Positions 11,501-24,300 of a stretch of DNA of 64,000 nucleotides are shown here, piece by piece. Both the position numbers and the translations under genes were made by a program. The DNA is taken from NCBI GenBank assembly GCA_964058845.1, contig CAXKVR010000167.1, positions 62,001 through 126,000 of the forward strand, read 5' to 3'. Numbering within the stretch: the stretch's first letter is position 1; each line of letters opens with the position of its first letter. The notes under the pieces were generated by a model. It was not told the origin of the DNA and ran no database searches. It saw only the letters and a program-made list of their open reading frames with translations. This DNA is from Carex sylvatica. Taxonomy: Eukaryota > Streptophyta > Magnoliopsida > Poales > Cyperaceae.

Positions 11501-13134
11501 TCTGCAACAACTGGAATGTCAGATATCTCCGGAACCTTAATATTGGTACTCATAACCATTATCAAGTAGGCTGGACACCCAGACTCTATCAGGTGTCTCG
11601 TCTCAATTGCAGAAACATACGGTACCATCTCCTTGGCTCCTCTACACTTAAAGACACACGAACCTCCTGGCAAACCAAACAGAACAGACCGATGCACGCA
11701 ATCTATGGTGGCTACATGCTTGACTAGCCAATCAAAACCCAGTAAGGCATCATAGTCGGTTATATCCATAACCAACATATCTGCGGTAAAATCCCTTCCA
11801 TCTACTCGTACCTTCAGGTCTCGGCAAGTTCGTGCAATTTTGGTAGTTGAACCGAGAGGGGTATTAATGTCCAATACTCGCCCGCTCGATTCGGTAGCCC
11901 ACCCACATTTATCCACTAATGCACTCGCAATGATTGAATGGCTACAACCCGTATCAACTAACACATATGCAAGATAGCCCGAGATAGAGATTATACCTGC
12001 CATCAGATCCGTCTGAGTAGGAACCGGTGCTATCTCGGTGCTCTCCTCAGGCAACTCAACTACATCTATAGCTCTCATGCTCACCCTTCCTCCATTTCTA
12101 CCTCCCCGCTGCTGCGGTGCCATACCTCGACTCCTGATCAACGGTAAGCCTCCACGTCCTTGCCCCTGCGGTACTCTATAACCCGCACCGCTGCTACTGC
12201 CTCCAGCTGAACCCGAATAAGTGTTCGGGCAATCCTTAATCCAATGATCAGTGCTGCCACAACGAAAGCAGGTCTGTTTCAAGCGGCGACACTGAGACTC
12301 GGTGTGTGGCATATTGCAATGGCGACACCATGGCTTAGGAGCTCCAGGGGTGAAACTCGGTACAACCTGACCTCCAGTTGGGTATCGAGGAGCTGGTGGT
12401 CTAGCCCCCGATCCACTAGCCTGCTGGCGCGAGTCAAATTTAGGTCTGACATTTCTTGCTTGGCTTTGTTGCCTGCTTCTCTTGAGATACATTTCTGTTT
12501 CCTCCGCACACTTCATCAAAGCTGGAATCCCTTCTGCCGGAGTGTGATGTATCGCCAGTGCAACCCTCGGATCCAACCCGTCTAAATACTGCCTTCGGTA
12601 TCTCACAACATCCCCCTTTACATCAGGTGCATATCTAGACAACTCATAGAACCTCCGGTTGTAATCCTCAACAGATCTCTCATTCTGTTTTAAGTTCAGA
12701 AACTGGCTTCTCAGAGCTTCTTTGTGCAAGCTACTCAGAAATTGTTCTCCGAATCTCCGCTCGAACTCCTCCCATGTAATACCTTGCGCAACCCCCGCGT
12801 ATTCAATCTTTATACCATCCCACCAGTGTCTACCCGTCTTTTCCAGCAACTGCACAGCTAACTCCACTTTATTTCCTTCCGGTACGCGGCACAGCTCAAA
12901 CTTATCTTTTACTCCTGAGATCCATTCTTCAGCTGCGGTGTATCCCCCCGATCCGTCAAACCGAGGGGGTTTCAACCTCATAAATGTTTCATAAAGCTGA
13001 CGGAACTCTTCTCCAGCTGTTCCGGCTCCTGCTGCTTGTCCTTGATTTGCCCTTTCATTTGCGGTACGGCCCCTTTCATAGGCCGCCAGCAAGACCTCTG
13101 CAAATTCTCTTTCTGCGAATCCCCTTTCACCCAT
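8542..13134 (-). CDS. gag-pol: Gag-Pol polyprotein, Tekay/Del-type, 1530 residues, intact
   Basis: One uninterrupted frame encodes everything needed for reverse transcription and integration. Gag capsid homology lies at about residues 45-215. A degenerate CCHC (C270, C273, H277, C282) precedes a canonical zinc knuckle (C289, C292, H297, C302). Aspartic protease has DTG at 394-396. Reverse transcriptase spans about 590-790 with FIDD (D729, D730). RNase H has D876, E913, D938 and D981. Integrase has the HHCC zinc site (H1112, H1119, C1149, C1152) and catalytic D1182, D1243 and E1279, giving the D,D-35-E spacing. A GPF motif lies near 1417-1419. The last ~50 residues ([15 protein letters not shown] region) resemble the chromodomain-like tail of Tekay elements. 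The start is the first possible one: an in-frame TAG lies two codons upstream. No catalytic residue is missing. Confidence 0.97.
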   Translation of the reverse strand: MGERGFAEREFAEVLLAAYERGRTANERANQGQAAGAGTAGEEFRQLYETFMRLKPPRFDGSGGYTAAEEWISGVKDKFELCRVPEGNKVELAVQLLEKTGRHWWDGIKIEYAGVAQGITWEEFERRFGEQFLSSLHKEALRSQFLNLKQNERSVEDYNRRFYELSRYAPDVKGDVVRYRRQYLDGLDPRVALAIHHTPAEGIPALMKCAEETEMYLKRSRQQSQARNVRPKFDSRQQASGSGARPPAPRYPTGGQVVPSFTPGAPKPWCRHCNMPHTESQCRRLKQTCFRCGSTDHWIKDCPNTYSGSAGGSSSGAGYRVPQGQGRGGLPLIRSRGMAPQQRGGRNGGRVSMRAIDVVELPEESTEIAPVPTQTDLMAGIISISGYLAYVLVDTGCSHSIIASALVDKCGWATESSGRVLDINTPLGSTTKIARTCRDLKVRVDGRDFTADMLVMDITDYDALLGFDWLVKHVATIDCVHRSVLFGLPGGSCVFKCRGAKEMVPYVSAIETRHLIESGCPAYLIMVMSTNIKVPEISDIPVVAEFADVFPDEITGLPPDREVDFNINLMPGTLPISKAPYRMAPAELKELKVQLEEMLEKGFIRPSTSPWGAPVLFVRKKDGTLRLCIDYRELNKVTVKNKYPLPRIDDLFDQLQGSSVYSKIDLRTGYHQLRINSSDVEKTAFRTRYGHYEYRVMPFGLTNAPAAFMDLMQRVFRDLLDTSVVVFIDDILIYSRSMEEHEEHLRVVLQRLRDHKLYAKFSKCEFWMNKVAFLGHIVSGEGLAVDPEKIRAVTEWKRPTTVTEIRSFLGLAGYYRRFVKGFSQLARPLTVLLHKGVKFEWGEKQERSFEELKSRLVSAPILTMPITGKDYTVFTDASRAGLGCVLMQEGQVIAYASRQLRPHEQNYPTHDLELAAVIFALKIWRHYLYGVKCQIFTDHKSLKYVFTQKELNLRQRRWLELMKDYDLDIQYHAGKANVVADALSRKSQVNLATAITSEVRLIEEMRLMSLYVRISGELAEAVSAHLIKSEAGTSKSAGVSMIAAVIEVRPELHDRIRVAQQRDQKCQKLWEYATSNQDSHFKLDSEGMLRFDNRICLPDDSELKTLVLSEAHDSGYTIHPGEVKMYQNLRRYFWWPNMKREVTGYVEKCQVCQQVKADRRKSAGLLQPMDKKRGKFEVIAMDFVSGFPRTTGRYDTIWVIVDTLTKVAHFIPLGPDTSGRTLAGLFLKMFVKYHGCPREIISDRDTRFTSHFWKSFQENMGTKLRFSTAHHPQTDGQSERTIQTLEDMLRACALSFPGSWLDHLHLAEFAYNNSFHSSIGMPPYEALTGETCRTPLWWGPTGIHPSTGPELIQEAAEKTQVILSRLKSAQDRQRKYADIHRRPLEFQESEHVWLRVSPTRGVHRFGVSGKLSPRYIGPFQILSRVGLVAYELALPPALDRVHPVFHVSQLRKYVRDPSHCIDHSNLFLDENLAYTEGPMRVLDRKEQRLRNRVVDLVLVQWGRHSEKEATWELEAKIREKYPELFDDSGM

Positions 13135-13281
13135 AATCTATTCAGATATCAGAACAGTTCAGTTCACAGATCAGATATCAGAACAGTTCATTTCACAAAT
13201 CAGTTAGTCTATCTTTACTTACTAACCCATACTTAACCCAGTCGCTTATCCTGTCAGGTCTGGTTAGGCGTCTAAACCATT

Positions 13282-13293
13282 GCTCTGATACCA
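13282..13293 (-). other. Primer-binding site, initiator-methionine tRNA type
   Basis: The minus strand reads TGGTATCAGAGC, the standard initiator tRNA-Met primer site of plant LTR elements. It lies 9 bases inside the 5-prime LTR boundary and about 147 bases before the gag-pol start. Confidence 0.93.
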
Positions 13294-13302
13294 CCTCAAT
13301 AC

Positions 13303-16300
13303 TGTCACACCCCGAGATCAGGGGCATGACGGTATCGCCGTGAATATATAGATTATATATATTCACCAGGCATTTACGATGAGATAAATGGTGTTTTTAT
13401 CCCAAACCGAACACTTAATCAATTTTATTAAATCTGAAATCAGTTTAAAACTGATCCGAAACTTTTCAAAACTTTTATACATGCCTTTGTAAATTCGATT
13501 CGATAAAACCAATAGAATAATGACTTATCATATCAGAAAACCAAATTTTTTTTTTTTTTTATGTTTACATCTACCCGGATTAGTCAGAATTATAAATATC
13601 AGGTACCGTGGAGTATAGACCCTCCACGCCGGTCATCCCACCCGTATTCATTTAAACCCCCAAATTCATATCATGTCACAACAAAAACATATATGCAAAA
13701 GACCATATAACTTTTAAAACATAAACTTTGAAAACATAAAAGCATACATACACATAGCATGGAAAGCATAAAGCAAACACATAAAATTTTAAAACATAAA
13801 TCGAAACCGTTTAGAAATATTTACGCAAGTCCGGTTAGCTGGATATATATACAACAAAAGTTGATCCAAGTACTAAACAAGTACAACGATCTCAAAACAG
13901 GGCATACATATACCTAACACCTCAGATAGCTCACTGTCTGATCCCGAAAGCCTCTAGTCCTTCTTTCCTGAAATGTTTCACAAGGAAACGGGTGAGAAAA
14001 ACCTTTTCGCGGTTTATCTCAGTGCCGAAGCTACTGGATTTATCAGATATTCACGTCAGAATTAAATACGGAACTAAAATCAGAGTTAAAGCATGAATGC
14101 AAAGCTTTGAATCGATAATCAAATGAATCTACATCTTTAAATGCCTTTAAACAGAATCATCAGAAACATATCAGAATATTGGGTCTTAATTAAACTCAGA
14201 TATCTGGTAGCACATGCAGATGTTCCACCGAATTGGTCCCAGAACATACCTGCATCTGTAGGGTTACATACACCTACAGATGTCGCTCCCCGTGCAATCA
14301 AATCAGACCCTCATCTGCAGTGCTTTGGCTTAACCATTTACAAAAGACTGGTTCTTAATCAGACATTACAGTTCCAATCATACAGATATATCCTTTCCAG
14401 TATTTAGTTCCAGAAATCAGAGCAGAAATCAGAATAACATAATCTTATCTACCACAGTTATAGTCACAGAATAACAGATCCCCATTCCAACCGGTTTGGA
14501 CTCAGAGGGGTCGTTCCCCAATGCGCATATGGTTCCCGAAATCGAAATCTAGTGTATACTCTAGATTTCGCAGAACAGAATATCACTTACAGTGATATAT
14601 ATATATATAATAGTAGCAATTCACTGTGGTTTCATTCTCTATCAGAATCAGAATAACAGTTCAATCGGTAAACCATACCAGAATGCAGATCAACAGATAA
14701 AACAGTTCAATTAGTTATGCAATGCTCAGATGATGCTTGAAATCAGAAATTCAAAATGCAATTTAAAAACGTCCTATTTAATTCCTAATTGAACCTCAGG
14801 AAAAATCCCGTGAACCCCCGCACCTTTGTACTTTTCGTGTCGCTTACGGTTGGTCTGAACTCCTTTCGGTATTCCGGGATTCACCTGATTGTCCTGCTAA
14901 ACCTGCTATAACATACAGTTACACGCTGTATTAAATCCTTACTCTATGTTCGATAAGTTACGCTTCGATCGGTACGTTTTTATGTAATTTATTTGACTTA
15001 ATTCATTTCTGAATTTTCAGATTTTATACTATGGTTGCGGCCCGCAGGAGGTCTCCTTGCGGCCCGCAAGTCACCATACACATACCATTACGGGCCCGCA
15101 AAGATTGGTACAGAAGTGTTTTAGGCTTTGTTTGCAACCGAATTCCGATCGGTTTCGATCGAAACTCGTTCTAAACACCGTATATTGGTTCCTAACATGT
15201 TGTAGGCTGGTACGGTAGAGTTTTCATATCAATTGATATCATGTATACCTGATACCGGTTTGGTACCGGTGCTAACTTGCTCGATTAGTAAACGATTCAG
15301 ATTTTTGGTTATCGATTACCATAACTATGCTAAAAAATATACAAGATTGGTATTCATGGTGCATATACCTATCTATATCATGCAACACATATACTCTAAG
15401 TTCTTGGTACCAACTTGATTACCCAATTAACCCTCGATTCGGATCGAAACTCGGTATAACAATCGAATCGATACAAAATTGAAATGCATGATACTTATTC
15501 AATTCAAATACACATATATTACATCCTATAGTCAATTAATCATCATGCAAATCGATTTCAATCAAAGTTAGGGATTCGATACTCAGATTTTCAGAACTTC
15601 GATCAAAACTCAGAAAATTCGATACAGAACGATTTAGAAACCTCAATTATACAAATTAACACCTTAATTTCAGAATCTAAACAAACCCTAACTAAATTTT
15701 CGGATTCAAAGTGAAACCTTAAGAAATCGGTATAAAATCAAGAAATCAACAAGTAATTCGAATGGAATTCGATCAATTCAACATGGTTTCGCATTTCTAA
15801 CAAAAATCGATTCAATTCGACAATTAGGGTTTCAAGAGAGATGAAATATACCAAATTGAAGAGAAGGAGATGATCAAGGTGGTAGTGCTTTGCTCCAAAC
15901 TCGATTTCGCGTACGTCTGATCGATTTGGTGTACTCGGATCTCACTTTTTTCTCTCTTCACACCTTCTCCCTCTCTTTTCCTCTTTGTTTCCGCCACCCA
16001 CCACACACACACGTATACACACAATGGGTCACGGCCAAAGGAAGAGAAAGATCAAGGTTTTGGATTAATTTTGGCAATTTTGCTAATAGGCCCATTAAAC
16101 TTCCAATATTGCATATATGTAAATTTTTCAAGAAAAGCCCTTGCTTAATTTAAATAGAAATTTGCATTATAGCATATATATATACATATAGATATATTCA
16201 TATGTATAATTTAATGATCCATTTGATATTTCAATTCGGATAGGTTTATTTTTATTCGATCAAATCAGAAATTCGATTCTAAATGCCTCGACTCAGAAAA

Positions 16301-16422
16301 TTCAGAATAAAATTAGAAAAAAATATATCAAGGCATTAGATTTAAATTCAGAAAAATTCAGATGAACTTAATATTTCGAAATTTTTATTATTTTAATATT
16401 CTTCAGATTTCGCTACGTCACA
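13303..16422 (-). repeat. 5-prime LTR of the Tekay-type element (3120 bp)
   Basis: Same length and almost the same sequence as 5380-8499, carrying the element promoter. Examples of differences from the other copy are A to G at 13563, 13803 and 14544, C to T at 15784 and 15927, T to C at 15818, and T to A at 15960. Its outer end (16422) joins the satellite through the second TCTTT. Confidence 0.95.
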
Positions 16423-18640
16423 TCTTTCCATCTAGAGACACAACTAGAGTGATCCAAACACCTTCAATTGGAGTGTTGCATTAACATTGTAAATGCCCTA
16501 TGATCTTGCATTAAGGAGACACAACTAGAGTGAGCCCAATACGTTCAAATAGAATGTTGTATTACGATTGTAAATGCTCTATTATCTTGCAATCTGGAGA
16601 CACTACTAGAGTGCTCCAAACACCTTCCATTGGAGTGTTATATTAGGGTTGTAAATGTCATATTATCTTGCCATCTGGACACACCACTAGAGTGCTCCAA
16701 ACACCGTCTATTAGAGTGTTATATGAGTATTGTAAATGCTCTACTATCTTTCAATCTGGAAACACGACTTGAGTGCTCCAAAGACCATCCATTGGAGTGT
16801 TGTATTAGGGTTATAAATATCGTATTATCTTGCCATCTGAAGAAACTACTGATATGCTCCAAACATTTTCCATTGGAGTGTTGTATAAGGGTTGTAAATG
16901 CCCTATGATCTTGCAATAAGGAGACACAACTAGAGTGCTCCAAGCACGTTCAATTAGAGTGTTGTATTACGATTGTAAATGCTCTATTATCTTGCAATCT
17001 GGAGACACTACTAGAGTGCTCCAAACACTTTCAATTAGAGTGTTGTATTAGGGTTGTAAATGCCCTATTTACTTGCAATCTGGAGACACTACTATACTGC
17101 TCGAAACACCTTCCATTAGAGTGTTCTATTATGGTTCCAAATGCCATAATATCTTACATTCTGGAGACACTACTAGAGTGCGACAAACACCTTCAATTAG
17201 AGTGTTATATTAGTGTTGTAAATGCTCTACTATCTTGCAATCTGGAAACACGACTTGAGTACTCCAAAGACCATCCATTGGAGTGTTGTATTAGGGTTAT
17301 AAATATCGTATTATCTTGCCATCTGAAGACACTACTGATGTGCTCCAAACACCTTCCATTGGAGTGTTTTATAAGGGTTGTAAATGCCCTATGATCTTGC
17401 AACAAGGAGACACAACTAGATTGCTCCAAATACGTTCAACTAGAGTGTTGTATTATGGTTGTAAATGCTCTATTATCTTGCAATCTGGAGACACTACTAG
17501 AGTGCTCCAAACAGTTTCAATTAGAGTGTTGTATTAGGGTTGTAAATGCCCTATTTACTTGCAATCTGGAGACTCTACTAGACTGCTCGAAACACCTTCC
17601 ATTGGAGTCTTCTATTAGGGTTGCAAATGCCCTAATACCTTACAATATGGAGACACTACTAGAGTGCTCCAAACACCTTCCAAGGGAGTGTTGTATTAGG
17701 ATTGTCTTTCCATCTAGAGACACAACTAGAGTGATCCACACACCTTCCAAGGGAGTGTTGTATTAGGATTGTCTTTCCATCTAGAGACACAACTAGAGTG
17801 ATCCAAACACCTTCAATTGGAGTGTTGCATTAACATTGTAAATGCCCTATGATCTTGCATTAAGGAGACACAACTAGAGTGAGCCCAATACGTTCAAATA
17901 GAATGTTGTATTACGATTGTAAATGCTCTATTATCTTGCAATCTGGAGACACTAATAGAGTGCTCCAAACACCTTCCATTGGAGTGTTATATTAGGGTTG
18001 TAAATGCCCTATTATCTTGCCATCTGGACACACCACTAGAGTGCTCCAAACACCGTCTATTAGAGTGTTATATGAGTATTGTAAATGCTCTACTATCTTT
18101 CAATCTGGAAACACGACTTGAGTGCTCCAAAGACCATCCATTGGAGTGTTGTATTAGGGTTATAAATATCGTATTATCTTGCCATCTCAAGAAACTACTG
18201 ATATGCTCCAAACACTTTCCATTGGAGTGTTGTATAAGGGTTGTAAATGCCCTATGATCTTGCAATAAGGAGACACAACTAGAGTGCTCCAAGCACGTTC
18301 AATTAGAGTGTTGTATTACGATTGTAAATGCTCTATTATCTTGCAATCTGGAGACACTACTAGAGTGCTCCAAACACTTTCAATTAGAGTGTTGTATTAG
18401 GGTTGTAAATGCCCTATTTACTTGCAATCTGGAGACACTACTATACTGCTCGAAACACCTTCCATTGGAGTGTTATATTAGGGTTCCAAATGCCATAATA
18501 TCTTACATTCTGGAGACACTACTAGAGTGCGACAAACACCTTCAATTAGAGTGTTATATTAGTGCTGTAAATGCTCTACTATCTTGCAATCTGGAAACAC
18601 GACTTGAGTACTCCAAAGACCATCCATTGGAGTGTTGTAT
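16423..18640 (+). repeat. Higher-order repeat domain, period about 1349 bp
   Basis: Matching variant strings recur at +1349 (16630 and 17979; 16719 and 18068). The copy on the other side of the retrotransposon fits the same period. 5058 and 17455 are 12,397 apart, and subtracting the 11,043-bp element and its 5-bp duplication leaves 1349. The domain therefore spans the insertion (about 4790-5374 plus this interval). The unit holds roughly 16-17 monomers. Confidence 0.85.
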
Positions 18641-21399
18641 TAGGGTTGTCTTGCCATCTAGAGTTATCCAAACACCTTCAATTGGAGTGTTGTATTAGGA
18701 TTGTAAATGCCATATTATCTTGCAATAAAAAGGCACTACTAGAGTGCTCCAAACACCTTCCATTAGAGTGTTATATTCGGGTTGTACTTGCCCAATGATC
18801 TTCCAATAAGGAGACACAACTAGAGTGCTCCCAATAAGTTCAAATAGAATGTTGTATTACGATTGTAAATGCTCTATTATCTTGCAATCTGGAGACACTA
18901 CTAGAGTGCTCCAAACACCTTCCATTGGAGTGTTATATTAGGGTTGTAAATGCCCTATTATCTTGCCATCTGGAGACACCACTAGAGTACTCCAAACACC
19001 GTCAATTAGAGTGTTATATTAGTATTGTAAATGCTCCACTATCTTGCAATCTGGAAACACGACTTGAGTACTTCAAAGACCATCCATTGGAGTGTTGTAT
19101 TAGGGTTATAAATATCGTATTATCTTGCCATCTGAAGAAACTACAGATATGCTCCAAACACCTTCCATTGGAGTGTTGTATTAGGGGTTGTACATGCCCT
19201 ATGATCTAGCAATAAGGAGGCACAACTAGAGTCCTCCAAACGCGTTCAATTAGAGTTTTGTATTAAAGTTGTAAATGCTATATTATCTTGCAATATGGAG
19301 AAACTACTAGAGTGCTCCAAGCCCCTTCAATTAGAGTGTTGTATAAGGGTTGTAAATGCCCTATTTACTTGCAATCTGGAGACACTACTAGACTGCTCGA
19401 AACACCTTTCATTGGAGTGTTCTATTAGGGTTGCAAATGCCCTAATATCTTACAATCTGGAGACACTACTAGAGTGCTCCAAATACCTTCCGTTGGAGTG
19501 TTCTATTAGGGTTGCAAATGCCCTAATATCTTACAATCTGGAGACACTACTAGAGTGCTCCAAACACCTTCTGTTGGAGTGTTGTATTAGGGTTGTCTTG
19601 CCATCTAGAGACACTACTAGAGTTATCCAAACACCTTCAATTGGAGTGTTGTATTAGGATTGTAAATGCCATATTATCTTGCAATAAAAAGGCACTACTA
19701 GAGTGCTCCAAACACCTTCCATTAGAGTGTTATATTAGGGTTGTACTTGCCCTATGATCTTCCAATAAGGAGACACAACTAGAGTGCTCCAAACACGTTC
19801 AATTAGAGTGTTGTATTACAGTTGTAAATGCTCTATTATCATGCAATATGGAGACACAACTAGAGTGCTCCAAACACCTTCAATTAGAGTGTTGTATTAG
19901 GGTTGAAAATGCCCTATTTACTTGCAATATGGAGACACTACAAGACTACTCAAAACACCTTACATTGGAGTGTTCTATTAGAGTTGCAAATGCCATAATA
20001 TCTTACAATCTAAAGACAGTACTGGAGTGCTCCAAAAATCTTCCATTGGAGTGTTGTATTAGGGTTGTCTTGCAATCTAGAGACACTACTAGAATGATCC
20101 AAACACCTACAATTGGAGTGTTGTATTAGGATTGTAAATGCCCTATGATCTTGCAATAAGTAGACACAACTAGAGTGCTCCAAATACGTTCAATTAGAGT
20201 GCCGTAGTACGGTTGTAATTGCTCTATTATCTTGCAATATGGAGACACTACTAGAGTGTTCCAAACACCTTCAATTAGAATGTTGTATTAGGGTTGTATA
20301 TGCCCTATTTGCAATTTGGAGACACTACTAGACAGCTCGAAACACCTTCCATTAGAGTGTTCTATTAGGGTTGCAAATGCCCTAATATCTTACAATCTGG
20401 AGACACTACTAGAGTGCTCCAAACACCTTCCATGGGAGTGTTGTATTAGAGTTGTCTTGCCATCTAGAGACACTACTAGTGTGATCCAAACACCTTCAAT
20501 TGGAGTGTTGTTTTGGGAATGTAAATGACCTATGATCTTGCAATAATGAAACACAACTCGAGTGCTCCAAATAGGTTCAATTAGAGTGTTGTACTACGGT
20601 TGTAAATGCTCTATTATCTTGCAATCTGGAGACTCTACTAGAGTGTTCCAAACACCTTCCATTGGAGTGTTGTACTAGGGTTGTCAATGCCCTATTATCT
20701 TGCCATCTGGAGATACTACTAGAGTGGTCCAAACAACTTCAATTAGAGTGTTATATTAGTGTTGTAAATGCTCTACTATCTTACAATCTGAAAACACGAC
20801 TTGAGTGCTCCAAAGACCTTCCATTGGAGAGTTGTATTAGGTTATAAATTCTGTATTATCTTTCCATCTGAAGACACTACTGAAGTGCTCCAAACACCTT
20901 CCATTTGAGTGTTGTATAAGGGTTGTAAATGCCCTATGATCTTGCAATAAGGAGACACAACTCGAGTGCTCCAAGCACGTTCAATTAGAGTGTTGTATTA
21001 CGATTGTAAATGCTCTATTATCTTGCAATCTGGAGACACTACTAGAGTGCTCCAAACACTTTCAATTAGAGTGTTGTATTAGGGTTGTAAATGCCCTATT
21101 TACTTGCAATCTGGAGACACTACTATACTGCTCGAAACACCTTCCTTTGGAGTGTTCTATTAGGGTTGCAAATGCCCTAATATCTTACAATTTGGAGACA
21201 CTACTAGAGTGCTCCAAACACCTTCCGTTGGAGTGTTCTATTAGGGTTGCAAATGCCCTAATATCTTACAATCTGGAGACACTACTAGAGTGGTCCAAAC
21301 ACCTTCGGTTGGAGTGTTGTATTAGGGTTGTCTTGCCATCTAGAGACACTACTAGAGTTATCCAAACACCTTCAATTGGAGTGTTGTATTAGGATTGTA

Positions 21400-24300
21400 A
21401 ATGCCATATTATCTTGCAATAAAAAGGCACTACTAGAGTGCTCCAAACACCTTCCATTAGAGTGTTATATTAGGGTTGTACTTGCCCTATGATCTTCCAA
21501 TAAGGAGACACAACTAGAGTGCTCCAAACACGTTCAATTAGAGTGTTGTATTACGGTTGTAAATGCTCTATTATCATGCAATATGGAGACACAACTAGAG
21601 TGCTCCAAACACCTTCAATTAGAGTGTTGTATTAGGGTTGAAAATGCCCTATTTACTTGCAATATGGAGACACTACAAGACAACTCGAAACACCTTACAT
21701 TGGAGTGTTCTATTAGGGTTGCAAATGCCATAATATCTTACAATCTAGAGACAGTACTGGAGTGCTCCAAAAATCTTCCATTGGAGTGTTGTATTAGGGT
21801 TGTCTTGCAATCTAGAGACACTACTAGAATGATCCAAACACCTACAATTGGAGTGTTGTATTAGGATGGTAAATGCCCTATTATCTTGCAATAAGTAGAC
21901 ACAACTAGAGTGCTCCAAATACGTTCAATTAGAGTGCCGTAGTACGGTTGTAATTGCTCTATTATCTTGCAATAGTGAGACACTACTAGAGTGTTCCAAA
22001 CACCTTCCTTTGGAGTGTTTTATTAGGGTTGCAAATGCCCTAATATCTTACAATTTGGAGACACTACTAGAGTGCTCCAAACACCTTCCATTGGAGTGTT
22101 CAATTAGGGTTACAATGCCCTAATATCTTACAATCTGGAGACACTACTAGAGTGCTCCAAACACCTTCCATGGGAGTGTTGTATTAGAGTTGTCTTGCCA
22201 TCTAGAGACACTACTAGAGTGATCCAAACACATTCAATTGGAGTGTTGTTTTAGGAAGGTAAATGTCCTATGATCTTGCATTAATGAAACGCCACTCGAG
22301 TGCTCCAAATACATTCAATTAGAGTGTTGTACTACGGTTGTAAATGCTCTATTATCTTGCAATCTGGAGACTCTACTAGAGTGTTCCAAACACCTTCCAT
22401 TGGAGTGTTGTATTAGGGTTGTCAATGCCCTATTATCTTGCCATCTGGAGATACTACTAGAGTGGTCCAAACAACGTCAATTAGAGTGTTATATTAGTGT
22501 TGTAAATGCTCTACTATCTTACAATCTGAAAACAAGACTTGAGTGCTCCAAAGACCATCCATTGGAGAGTTGTATTAGGTTATAAATTCCGTATTATCTT
22601 TCCATCTGAAGACACTACTGAAGTGCTCCAAACACCTTCCATTTGAGTGTTGTATAAGGGTTGTAAATGCCCTATGATCTTGCAATAAGGAGACACAACT
22701 CGAGTGCTCCAAGCACGTTCAATTAGAGTGTTGTATTACGATTGTAAATGCTCTATTATCTTGCAATCTGGAGACACTACTAGAGTGATCCAAACACCTT
22801 CAATTGGAGTGTTGTTTTGGGAATGTAAATGACCTATGATCTTGCAATAATGAAACACAACTCGAGTGCTCCAAATAGGTTCAATTAGAGTGTTGTACTA
22901 CGGTTGTAAATGCTCTATTATCTTGCAATCTGGAGACTCTACTAGAGTGTTCCAAACACCTTCCATTGGAGTGTTGTACTAGGGTTGTCAATGCCCTATT
23001 ATCTTGCCATCTGGAGATACTACTAGAGTGGTCCAAACACCTTCGGTTGGAGTGTTGTATTAGGATTGTAAATGCCATATTATCTTGCAATAAAAAGGCA
23101 CTACTAGAGTGCTCCAAACACCTTCCATTAGAGTGTTATATTAGGGTTGTACTTGCCCTATGATCTTCCAATAAGGAGACACAACTAGAGTGCTCCAAAC
23201 ACGTTCAATTAGAGTGTTGTATTACGGTTGTAAATGCTCTATTATCATGCAATATGGAGACACAACTAGAGTGCTCCAAACACCTTCAATTAGAGTGTTG
23301 TATTAGGGTTGAAAATGCCCTATTTACTTGCAATATGGAGACACTACAAGACAACTCGAAACACCTTACATTGGAGTGTTCTATTAGGGTTGCAAATGCC
23401 ATAATATCTTACAATCTATAGACAGTACTGGAGTGCTCCAAAAATCTTCCATTGGAGTGTTGTATTAGGGTTGTCTTGCAATCTAGAGACACTACTAGAA
23501 TGATCCAAACACCTACAATTGGAGTGTTGTATTAGGATGGTAAATGCCCTATTATCTTGCAATAAGTAGACACAACTAGAGTGCTCCAAATACGTTCAAT
23601 TAGAGTGCCGTAGTACGGTTGTAATTGCTCTATTATCTTGCAATAGTGAGACACTACTAGAGTGTTCCAAACACCTTCCTTTGGAGTGTTCTATTAGGGT
23701 TGCAAATGCCCTAATATCTTACAATTTGGAGACACTACTAGAGTGCTCCAAACACCTTCCATTGGAGTGTTCAATTAGGGTTACAATGCCCTAATATCTT
23801 ACAATCTGGAGACACTACTAGAGTGCTCCAAACACCTTCCATGGGAGTGTTGTATTAGAGTTGTCTTGCCATCTAGAGACACTACTAGAGTGATCCAAAC
23901 ACATTCAATTGGAGTGTTGTTTTAGGAAGGTAAATGTCCTATGATCTTGCAATAATGAAACGCAACTCGAGTGCTCCAAATACATTCAATTAGAGTGTTG
24001 TACTACGGTTGTAAATGCTCTATTATCTTGCAATCTGGAGACTCTACTAGAGTGTTCCAAACACCTTCCATTGGAGTGTTGTATTAGGGTTGTCAATGCC
24101 CTATTATCTTGCCATCTGGAGATACTACTAGAGTGGTCCAAACAACGTCAATTAGAGTGTTATATTAGTGTTGTAAATGCTCTACTATCTTACAATCTGA
24201 AAACAAGACTTGAGTGCTCCAAAGACCATCCATTGGAGAGTTGTATTAGGTTATAAATTCCGTATTATCTTTCCATCTGAAGACACTACTGAAGTGCTCC

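Larger units (their letters stand above)
5380..16422 (-). mobile_element. Complete Tekay/Del-type Ty3 retrotransposon, 11,043 bp, young
   Basis: The element lies on the minus strand. Both LTRs are 3120 bp and lie at a constant offset of 7923 bases, so there is no net indel between them. In element orientation it runs 5-prime LTR (13303-16422), initiator-Met primer site (13282-13293), one gag-pol frame (8542-13134), polypurine tract (8500-8513), 3-prime LTR (5380-8499). A perfect 5-bp target duplication, TCTTT, flanks it (5375-5379 and 16423-16427). LTRs begin TG and end CA. I saw seven LTR differences (5640/13563, 5880/13803, 6621/14544, 7861/15784, 7895/15818, 8004/15927, 8037/15960). With everything intact the element looks autonomous and recently inserted. 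Lineage is inferred from gag-pol layout, LTR length and the C-terminal chromodomain-like segment. Confidence 0.95.

Noticed and set aside
9055..13236. Plus-strand frames across the Tekay gag-pol region
   Set aside because: They are antisense shadows of the 1530-residue polyprotein and show no domain of their own.
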